Assembly: GCF_032854445.1 (NCBI RefSeq)
Contig: NC_088303.1
Location: forward strand, 32,311,501-32,375,500
Source of the DNA: Liolophura sinensis
Taxonomy: Eukaryota > Mollusca > Polyplacophora > Chitonida > Chitonidae
Length of the DNA stretch: 64,000 nt
Direction of reading: 5' to 3'
The position numbers and the translations under genes are program-made. The notes under the pieces are model-generated. The model was given only the letters and a program-made list of their open reading frames with translations. It ran no database searches and was not told the DNA's origin. Each line of letters starts with the position of its first letter. The stretch's first letter is position 1. Shown one piece after another: positions 51,561 to 60,698 of this stretch.

Positions 51561-52566
51561 ACAATTCATAGTGAGCAAGATATCCAGCATGCAATACTGA
51601 GTAAGAAAGATAACTTGGCTACGATGTAAATCTATCAGATAACTTCCAATTAAAGTCTCCTCTTTCGCGTCATACTGACAACGTTAATGTCAGCATAATG
51701 CGGACGTGTAACACAATCACAGAAAAACTTAAGAAAGTATTTAACAATTCAAATATATGATTGGAAGCGCTGTAGAAATACTTACTCGTATAGTTTTCGA
51801 CATCTTAACGTGATCACATTGTTCTTAAACAACGGGCTATTTGGATAACATCAACTGAGTTCGTTCATAAGTACATGTGCAAGAACGCCCGCTTCTGAGA
51901 ATAAAGGGGCATAAATCTTTGAAAATTAAGTTTATAAGAGTAGCGCCCCTTGACCCGATCTCACGGGAATTCGTATCCGCCACGGAAGAAACAGGGTCAC
52001 TACCACCATCTAAGACATCACAGACATGAAGGACATGTATCAGATGCAAACACATTAAACACCGTGCAAGAAAAAGTTTGGATTTATTTTTGCTTTTCAT
52101 GGTATGCTTTGCTGGCCATATTGTGACCAGCGACTTCACATAATGTTTTTGCCTTTTAGCACACACAGACTGCTTTAATTCAAAATTCATACACGTACAG
52201 AGCTATACATTTGCAAACTAGACCTTAAAACGAAAAAAAAAATTAGATTTTTGAGTCTAACTTCTTTTTCTATTCCCAATTTTTTTCATCTTGTTACTTT
52301 TATGGCTCCGTATAACACCACTGTTACGCGATGTATACGTTCGTATATATTTAGGGAGTTTTCTTGGGGACATTCCCAATAAAAATATGATATACGTGAA
52401 CCAAAATCATTTCCACATAGTCGATATGTAGTTAGGGAATTGTGAGCTACTAGTATATCGAAATATCATGTTGGTTCACGAAATCATATCTCAATAAATG
52501 AAAAAACAATGTGGAAGTTCAGCGAAACTCCACAGTACAGTACATTCGCACCTATATATATAGTAT

Positions 52567-52572
<6 letters not shown>
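51561..52572. other. No gene seen
   Basis: The minus-strand ORF at 51837-52190 (117 codons) has no recognised motif. Confidence 0.35.

Positions 52573-52623
<51 letters not shown>
52573..52623. repeat. (AT)n microsatellite, about 51 bp
   Basis: An alternating TA tract. Confidence 0.9.
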
Positions 52624-52628
<5 letters not shown>

Positions 52629-52925
52629 CAAGCTATATGTTTGAATATATTGTAATAAATCTTTATAGATGATATATGGTATGTGTTAGGTACTCTTTAG
52701 AACTAGCTATACGGATGATATATCCTGTTGACAGTGGTGTGATGGAGTTATCTGTGTCACACGACAGAGTGAAATGTTTAATATGTGAAAAGCGCACGAA
52801 TTTAGGCCAAGCGAGGAAACTCTATGTTGCACAATTTGAATGAACGCATAAATGAATGATAAGGGTTTAACCTCGTACAATTTGTTTGTCATATGACGAC
52901 AAGGAGTCGTTATATGTGTGTATAT

Positions 52926-53928
52926 TGTTACGGTATTGAAAACAGCAACAGAAAACAGACTCAGTGACTCAATATTACAATGTAAACAATGCTTTATATA
53001 TAAAATGAGACGTACAGTTTTACAGACAGTTCAACAACAACAACATACACATCAGTATTACCGGTCTTTACAAGTTTCCAGTTCACCTTTGCATCCCAAG
53101 GAATGCATTCCAGGAAATCCAACGTAAAGACCATGGGATAAACACACAATTCACACAAGTCACAAATTGTCCTAGACAGGTACTTCGCCAGGTTAGCGAA
53201 CACGAACACTGTACACAGGTTACACAGAACTGGAACAGTCAAGCCTTTGAATGACGTCACACCCGCAGAGCACAACACAGGGTAAATACAGGCATGGAGG
53301 TATAATCCACTTCAGATCAGTCACAGCTCCCGCAGAAGCTCACAAACGAGCCGTTCAGAGACGGAGAGTAATGTCACCTTGTGGCAGAACGAACGTCCTT
53401 TGCAAAACTGAAAACTTCAGTTTAGAGTCCTTGACGACCTTGTCGGTCAGGTGAGGTCAGCGTGTTAAACAAATTACACAGTCCACACTGTATAATCATA
53501 ATAAAGATCCGAACACCAATAAACGTGACTTCCGCAGAAATTCACATAAACCAGACATCAGTACTACTGTGGTACACAAACGGTGCCGGCATAAAAAACT
53601 GTCCTCCCAAATGAAACTGGCATCACCAGCTCATATCAAAATAGTGGACTCGATACGAGAGCGTCGCACAATCTCCTGGCTCCCAGTGGATGCAGCAAAA
53701 ATACCTCCTCTCTGCACAGAAAACACGGCTTATATACGCTCCAGGTGGATTCAACTATTTTTAAACACAGAATTAACAGCCAATAAACAGCCAGTTAAAT
53801 AAACAGAGCATTGAACAAGGTGCTTTCCACCAGGTCCGCGCTGTACAAACATAACAGGGCCTGTTATGCTTTCACAAAGGTCCGCAGACTAACAGTACAT
53901 GAAAAACGTTAAATAATCATACATAACA
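52926..53928 (+). mobile_element. Solo LTR, 1003 bp
   Basis: It begins TGTTACGG and ends ATAACA, giving the TGTTA/TAACA inverted ends typical of Gypsy-type LTRs. It is flanked by the 4-bp duplication 'atat' (52922-52925 and 53929-53932). A TATA-like 'ttatata' lies at 53730, and AATAAA motifs at 53782 and 53795 would give a short R region on the plus strand. No primer-binding site or internal coding region follows the end, so this is a solo LTR left by recombination. The clade is inferred only from the end motif. Confidence 0.82.
53730..53736 (+). promoter_or_regulatory. TATA-like box of the solo LTR
   Basis: 'cggcttatatacgc', about 52 bp upstream of an AATAAA motif, in the position expected for U3/R of an LTR. 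Confidence 0.45.
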
Positions 53929-54062
53929 ATATATACTGTCTTCTTGTGACAGGACGAGTCCATGCCGCCAAAGCGCTGCTCCCACTGAAGTGTCACGCCG
54001 AAGACAGCAGGCATGACACCGCACCCAGTCATATTATACTCACACCGGGCCAAACAGTCTAG

Positions 54063-54392
54063 TTTCTTTGTTGTAATCTCCAGCGGTGATGCCGTTTTAG
54101 GCAGTCCACATACCCGGCCTACTAGCTGCTTTTAACTGTCATTTGCCGTAATGTCTAAATCCAGACTGTCGTGTGTCACCTGCACGAGGAAGGAGAACGT
54201 TTGAAAGTGATACCCTGGTCTGGTATCGTCTGTCAGGACCAGACATACAAGTATGACGGTGAAGGTAGACAATCTGACACCTGCTGTCTGATGCCAATGC
54301 CTTGCCCTCTGACGTAACAGAACCTTGTGTCCGCAGCGATGACTAGACCCTATAACAGGTTGTTTGAAACGCGCAACCATTGATAGGTGAGA
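54063..54392. other. Unassigned, with a doubtful minus-strand exon-like ORF
   Basis: The minus-strand ORF at 54132-54419 includes VILVCLVLTDDTRPGYHFQT followed by FSFLVQ, then a donor-like GTGCAG|GTGACA. It is GC-richer than its surroundings. The ORF extends into the adjacent hairpin MITE, and I cannot assign a family. Confidence 0.25.
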
Positions 54393-54808
54393 TGCATTGT
54401 GTATCAGATGAAAGGCCATCAGAAACTGTCCAGGAAAGTAGTTGGATTTATTTTTTTAGAATTTTTCTAACCGAGTGAAATTGTGCCAAAAGATCAGATT
54501 CTATGGTGGCCTGTTGTTACCAAAAAGGCATCAATTTTCACATCTACATTTTTTGCATGAAATAATTTGTTACAAGGTCATTCAGAGATCTATATGTATA
54601 TGCATTTTGAGTGATGAAATGCAGCAATCAAATGTGTGTTAAGTATCAAAAAATGTATGTGACGTCACTGGTCCCATTGTGATCAGAAAAGGCCCACCAT
54701 AGAATAAAATATTCAAATTCTTTTTACTACGTTAAACAAATTGTAAAAAAATATATCCAACTATTTCCTGGACAGTTTTTAATGGTCTTTCATCTGATAC
54801 ATAATTCA
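54393..54808. mobile_element. Hairpin MITE with about 160-bp inverted arms
   Basis: The left arm (54393-54555: 'gtatcagatgaaaggccatc', 'aaactgtccaggaaagtagt') is the inverted match of the right arm (54647-54808: 'actatttcctggacagtttt', 'ggtctttcatctgatac'). Similarity runs to an inner 'acattttttg'. The loop is about 90 bp. The element is noncoding and could form a long double-stranded RNA hairpin if transcribed. Confidence 0.8.
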
Positions 54809-55200
54809 TTTTAATGTTTTCTTTGCCTTTCAGGTAACAGTAGATCACACAGTTACAGTGAGGAAGGAAGGGGGTGGGGGAGAACATGTTTATCAGTTAA
54901 GCGTCGTGAAAACCGTATATTAAAGTCATTCATTCACAAATACTTTTCAAATACCAACATTTGACGAAAACGAATATTATTTTATGCATCTAACGGCATG
55001 GTTAGCAACGAATATGATTCGGTTAGACTATTTCATCGGCTACAAGTATTACATAAGAACTTCAACCGCATACCAGGGAAGTTCTCGTGCCATTTCGCGC
55101 AGGAGATCTGTCATTTCGAGCAGGTTTGCAATCGGTCTGATTTCCCGTCTAATCGCAAAGAGTCTTTTGGGCGGCAGGGTCAGTTATGGAGGAAAGGGCG
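54809..55200. other. No gene seen
   Basis: Unassigned. The plus-strand ORF starting at 54984 runs into the SINE and has no known motif. Confidence 0.4.
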
Positions 55201-55210
55201 CAAAGAATGT

Positions 55211-55366
55211 TTATTTACTTATTTATTTATTTGATTGGTGTTTTATGCCGTACTCAAGAATATTTTTACGGCGGCAGCCAGCAATATGGAGGGAGGAAAA
55301 TGGGCAGAGTGCGGGGGAAACCCTCGACCATCCGCAGGCTGCAGACAGACCTTCCCACATATGGCA
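55211..55366 (-). mobile_element. Family A SINE, 5'-truncated, 10-bp target-site duplication
   Basis: TTTA tail complement, 'gtgttttatgccgtactcaa', 'ggggaaaccctcgaccatcc' and 'ccttcccacatatgg'. Direct repeats of 'caaagaatgt' lie at 55201-55210 and 55367-55376. Confidence 0.88.
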
Positions 55367-55379
55367 CAAAGAATGTGTT

Positions 55380-57597
55380 AAGTGCTTAAATTTAGTCAAT
55401 GTCCGAATCGTTGGGCCAAATTAGACAGAGTTATGAAGCAGAGCGCCAGAGATCATCGTATGAATGAATCAATGAATCATTGAATGAAGGAAGGAATAAT
55501 TGGAGTTACACGCCACATTTCCAGAGGTTCTACCCACATCTCGCCCAAAAACTGTGAGTAACAGGCCATGTGCTTATAGCAGGCTTCAACGCAATGTGAG
55601 GAATAAGAACCACTATCTAAGGGCATCGTAATTTCCGATGGATATATGTTTTCTGATACCAGCAATGATCACACATTTCAAATTAAGCCCTGATCATGAT
55701 ACATCATGACAAAAATGACAAAAATAAAATACTTTTACAATGCTTACATTCCGGTTAACGTCTTAACACATCGTTCTTGCCTTTTATATATGCAATTTTC
55801 AGAAGAGGGTTTAAAAATGAAATTGTAACTAAACAATCTATGACTCTTAACTTTAAATTTCTGAAAAAAAAACTCTAACGGATTTGATGAATATATACAA
55901 CGGATTTACAAATACCACTCTCCTATAGTATCAGCGGATTTCAATCGATTTGTCATTTTTCCAAATCCGAACTGCCTGAGGCTGCACTTCACTTTCTGAA
56001 ATATTAGTATCAATAGGAAGAGTTTTATCATAGCGTTTAGCTTTTATCACAAGTCGTATACATCTTTCTAAATCTTCAACCACAAGATCCACCAAGAAAC
56101 GTGAATATTATGTTAAGTGCTATAGTACTTGTTGCGTGCGGAAATTGTCGTTAATGCAGAAAAGTGACATGATTCAGGTCTTTAGTCACTAAGAACATAG
56201 ATACATGTATAATCACATAGGATTGTATATGTAGTCCTGAGGAAATCAAACCATAAAGTCGATAACACTTGCACCACAATGAGAATGAAGTGCCCAATAC
56301 TTTGCCTTATGTTCGCTGTGCCTTTTCTTATCGTGTGTTGTTTAGCTTGGTCAGTATAAAGTGTGAAGGCGCTCACTATAACGTAATGTTGCAGAACAAG
56401 CGAATGTGTGGCGAAAACAAACTGTTTGCAAGCGATTGATCCATAAATGCATCTCAGTCCGCTCTTAGAGGAGTCATCGATCCTAAGTGAGGAATTGCAG
56501 CCCGTGTGACATATCACCGATGTGAAATGTTTTCTAGAGAAGAGTCCGATTACAGTTATTGTTCCGGTTAATGGGAAATGTTAAAATGTAGCAATTCTGT
56601 GGCGCGCTGTTATAATTGAACAGGGATATACAATAGCACGATCGCATGTAAATTTTTTCATACTTGCATAGTCAATATACATGTCGATGTGTACGCGGGT
56701 AGCCAAAGCCATGCCCATTTCAGATTTGTATTGTGCGATCCTAAGGTTAGAGTGTGTCATCACAGAGAATAATGATCCGTTTGCCGTAACCAGGGTACAT
56801 CATCAAACATACACTTCGGCAGTTCTATTTAGAAGTGCTCCACTCACAAGTAAGATGGAATACATGAGAACCTCCTATCATAATCTCTCACCGACACAAT
56901 TAGATTTGTTAGCATTGGTAAGTGGTGTTCGTGATCTTACACAACAGTCAACAGCTGCCTTCTGAAGTTATTTTTATTTACGCTCACTGCCACTCGTAAG
57001 GTCAATGATCTTTAGAATTTTTTCTATGAGTAAATTCTCACATGAACGTCATCTATAAAAATAGTTATTTCGGAAAATAACGGTTACTTTAATAATAAGT
57101 CCCTCCTGATTTGAATCTTGTTAGTAAAAGATAATCAATCAATAATTTCCAAAGTTACATACGTTTTTTTTTAATTTATGCCAAAAATGTGCTCTTTTCA
57201 GAGTTTCCAGTTAAAAGAGGTAAAAACAGTACTGCTGTGTCATATGATTTGTCAAGAATGTTCGGCAACTAATTTTTATAGGCCTACATAAACTATAACA
57301 TGAGCGTCTGAAAAAAGTTTAACTAATAAGTTATGAGAGTAGATAAACAATGGAGAAACAATTAAATTGCCTAACACTTCTGACAAGTCGTATGATAGCT
57401 TAGTGATGTTTTTTACCATTGTCGATAAATGTGCTCAATCTTGAAACTCTCCTGTTAAAGCGTTCATATGGTAAGATGTGATGGCAACCTATGTTGTGAA
57501 ATACACACAGAAACTCGCCGCTGTGTGTATTGTGGCGTATGCTTCTTCTTTAGAGTATTGTTAGATTCTGCCATAACAGATTATAGCAGTTTACGAT
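55380..57597. other. No gene seen
   Basis: About 2.2 kb. An imperfect (TGAA)n run at 55461-55500 may be the tail of another SINE. Nothing else is recognised. Confidence 0.4.
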
Positions 57598-57720
57598 TCT
57601 GCGGACGGTCGTGGGCTTTCCCTGTGTTCTACCCAGTTCCCTCCCACCATTATACCAGTCGTCATCTTATAAGTGAAATATTCTCGAGTACGGCGCAAGT
57701 AAATAAACAAATAAATAAAC
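57598..57720 (+). mobile_element. Family A SINE 3' half
   Basis: 'gcggacggtcgtgggctttc', 'cttataagtgaaatattctc' and an AATA-type tail. Confidence 0.8.
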
Positions 57721-58077
57721 TTATCATGGATGTGATGCCTCGTATACATGCAAGGGATATGGTATGTCATTAAAGAGTTTAGCATTTTCTCTTTGTTGCA
57801 GATAAGAAAAAAATATGTCGAAAAGCCATATTTGAATATAGAAATGAGAGCGTTCAAAGTTTCAGTGGCACTAAAATTTGCAAAAATTGTTCATGGATTT
57901 TATAATTAATGTTTATGCCTTGGGGCATGATAGAACAGTATCTTAAAGCAATTTCCCCCAAAACAGTACGACACAGTAACATGCGTGTATACAGTGTAAT
58001 AGCAACCGTTTGATTTTGAATAATGAAAGCAAAAAAAAAAAACAAACAAAAAAAAAAAACAACAAAAAAACTAAGAG

Positions 58078-58316
58078 TAAGTGAGTGAGTGCTTGGGGTT
58101 AAAAGTCGTCATAAGACGAAGGAATCCTTAGGGTGCATGTAATGTGGTTCCTCGTTGCAGGACGGATTTCCATCTCTTTTATCTAGTGCTGCTTCATTGA
58201 GACGCCTTACCGAAGGCAAGTAAGCTGCCCCGCCCGAGCCATTATACAGATACGGGTCAACCAGTCGTTGCACCCTTCATCCACTTCATGACGAACGCCA
58301 AAGCAAGGAAGTTAAG
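58078..58316 (-). mobile_element. Family B SINE
   Basis: GAGT end, 'gtgcttggggttaaaagtcg', 'ggacggatttccatctcttt', 'cgagccattatacagatacg' and 'cactt' to 'acgccaaagcaaggaag'. It is missing some bases of the core and the tRNA-like head. Confidence 0.85.
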
Positions 58317-58390
58317 AGTAACGTGCGTGCATATGGTATAAAAGCAACCGTTTGATTTTAAATAATGAAAGCAAAAAAAAAAAAAAAAGG

Positions 58391-58485
58391 AGTGAGTGAG
58401 TGAGTGGCTGAGTGAGTGAGTGCTTCGGGTTTAAGGTATTTAACAAATTTTCAGTCAAATGAAGACGAAGGAATCCTTAGAGTTT
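58391..58485 (-). mobile_element. Family B SINE, 3' end only
   Basis: GAGT repeats, 'gtgcttcgggtttaaggtat' and 'gacgaaggaatccttagag', then sequence unrelated to the SINE. Confidence 0.75.
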
Positions 58486-58593
58486 TCAATCGCTCTTCTT
58501 CTTGGGCAATAATTGGGTTTACTTTTGCTATTGCACAGGATTTTCATATTTCAGTTGCTACGATACTGTCATACTACATACAAACACCTAAGG

Positions 58594-58722
58594 CCTGCAG
58601 CAACCTACAGATGATCTTGGGTTTCCCCAGCCTTTGCCCGGTTTTCCTCCTACGCCATAATTCTGGCCGCAGTCGTATAAGGAAAATATCCTTGAGTACG
58701 GTGTAAAACAGCAATGAAAAAG
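58594..58722 (+). mobile_element. Family A SINE 3' half
   Basis: 'gcagcaacctacagatgatc', 'gccgcagtcgtataagg' and 'gagtacggtgtaaaacagca'. The regular AATA tail is missing. Confidence 0.75.
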
Positions 58723-60652
58723 TTCAGTGCGATTTCTCGAAGAGGACATTAGATATGTAGCACAATGCCTGTGTGCTTGGCACATATGATAGTGCATTAT
58801 CATGATTTTGTTCTGTGCAGATATGGTAAGAAAAATAGAATAATAGAAACAATAAGAATTATAAAAAAAACGATGCCACAAAGAAAGCAATAAATATGAC
58901 AGAAACATCGTGTTATGGATTTTATTGTCAAAGTGCTTGTTACAGATCAATGGCATGTCTACGACGTCAAGAAATAGCACCCTAACGACAAAGAATAAAT
59001 AGTTGTGGAATGGCACAACAGAGACTGGAAACGCTGGAAATATTTTGTCCTGTTCACAGTGTCAGAATAAAGATTTTTAATTTGTATGAATAACACCACT
59101 GGCATATATTTTCCCATTTAAACAGGAATGGATATTGACTGTGCGGCGCTAGCTAACTGAACTTTTCACGTAGAAATCTTTTGTTCCCTACTGAATTATC
59201 AGTAAAGCTTTCTGCATTTAAGACTAAATTTAACATGTCGCAATTGCTTCTTCGGAAGGTGCACATTGTTTCCACTGGGTAACACTTTAATATGTTGATC
59301 CATAGAAAGAATAGTATGCCATGCATACAAGAGGGAGAAATGTGCACTACTTGCGAGCTGTGAAATGTCACTTACAGGAGAAAAAAAATTAAATTGACTG
59401 AGTGGCATCACACCCCCTGCATAAATTGCAGGGTTTTAAAGATGGAGGACGCGATGAACTCAGCAATTTATGCCAGCTTTGCCGTTTTCAGATTTAACGT
59501 GTATGGCGAGAAATAATCGCAAAATTATGCAGCAGGCACCACCAGACAGAAAAAATGTGTCTTTTCAGCCTGTAGGGTCAATGTTTTAAGTTTTGTTCTG
59601 CTTTAACTGGTATACGCTTGTAAAATTCGAGCGGCAAAGCCCGAGAACTACTATCTTTTTTTCGAACTAACAAAAAGTTCTTGTGAAGGTCACATTTCTT
59701 GCACAAGCCTTTTAGACGCCAAATGATTGATGCACACTTACACAGACCGTTCTTTCATATACCACAGTGGAATGTTGTCCGTTTAAGTACTAAGACTCTT
59801 TGCTAATGAATTTTCCATTACTTTCCATCCCAGTGGTACCATCTTACGTGGTTATTGTTAGTTTCGGCATTGTTCTTTAACTGAATATATTTGATCAATC
59901 ACAAAGAAAAAACCGTTTTTATACTTTATTTGACTATAGAACTGAATGTAGCGGAACTCCCCCTGTGAACAGACAATGTAAATAAAGAACGAAGAAGACC
60001 AGGCACATAATAAACTCATAGAGAGATATTTCTACATCGTCTACAAACACACGCGTCCGACAAGAAATGTGCTTAGAGGCAATTAAATAAATGGAGAAGC
60101 ACACACCGGTTGCAGCGCGGGGATTATCTCTGATCCGCGGGAGGAGTCTTCATCCTTTACTAATGGCTAACATTCAATTCACCTAGCAACAAACTGTCGC
60201 CATCAATAATATTAAAGCATCTGTCAGCCTTGTTTGAAGGCATATGTATAGCCGGTCCTACTTCGACAAGGCATACACTACATTGCAGGTTTGTGACGAA
60301 GGACGACTGCAGCATTCTTCCAATGATTCTAAGAGCCAGTGCAAACTAATATAGCATTCTTTTCTTCAATCTCTCGTGTATTTAACCAGGGTTTGGTTTC
60401 TTTTTCGACTATCTTAAAGGGACGGGCATATTTTTATTTTGGTTTCCTGAATCAAACGGCTATGTTGAGGATACCTGCCGAGCGGGATATTGTTTTCATG
60501 TCAAACTCAAGTGGATTATGGATCGTAGATAAAAGCTCGGAGTTGAGAGTTTGAAGATCGAACATGACAGTTTAACAAGGCTTGTAGTGGAGAACTGAGG
60601 TAGAGGGACGTCCACACTGCGGAGCGTTGCTGTCAGGACGGCAAAGTGAAAC
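58723..60652. other. Upstream region of the LamG gene, no other gene seen
   Basis: AT-rich with small chance ORFs. It should contain the promoter and 5' leader of the LamG gene. I cannot place the transcription start. Confidence 0.4.
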
Positions 60653-60698
60653 ATGGGAATCCACATCCGGATCATAGTGACATGCCTGATGGTAACAG
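60653..60698 (+). CDS. Exon 1: start codon and signal peptide
   Basis: The ATG lies in the context gtgaaacATGG, which has A three bases before the ATG and G just after it. The 46 coding bases encode MGIHIRIIVTCLMVT plus one base and end at ACAG|GTAAGT, a near-perfect donor. Joining to exon 2 gives an uninterrupted hydrophobic leader. That supports this start over the downstream TTG at 61465. No TATA box is evident just upstream, so the transcription start is unknown. Confidence 0.75.

Larger units (their letters stand above)
52845..54062 (-). mobile_element. Family B SINE split by a solo LTR
   Basis: The left piece (52845-52925: 'aagggtttaacctcgtacaa', 'catatgacgacaaggagtcg') and the right piece (53929-54062: 'gacgagtccatgccgccaaa', 'cacaccgggccaaacagtct') join to give the same order as the intact copy at 8724. 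The tRNA-like head is lost. Confidence 0.85.
57975..58485. repeat. Tandem duplication, about 345-bp unit, containing a SINE
   Basis: 'agcaaccgtttgattttgaa' followed by 'taatgaaagc', poly-A and a family B end occurs at about 58000 and again at about 58344. The second unit is truncated after its SINE start. Confidence 0.75.

Noticed and set aside
51837-52190. 117-codon minus-strand ORF as a gene
   Set aside because: No recognised domain and no supporting signals. The length is within chance for a 64-kb window.
54984-55424. 146-codon plus-strand ORF
   Set aside because: Its second half is the reverse of a family A SINE. The first half shows no motif or splice support.
58588-59016. 142-codon minus-strand ORF
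   Set aside because: It overlaps a family A SINE at its C-terminal end and has no recognised domain.
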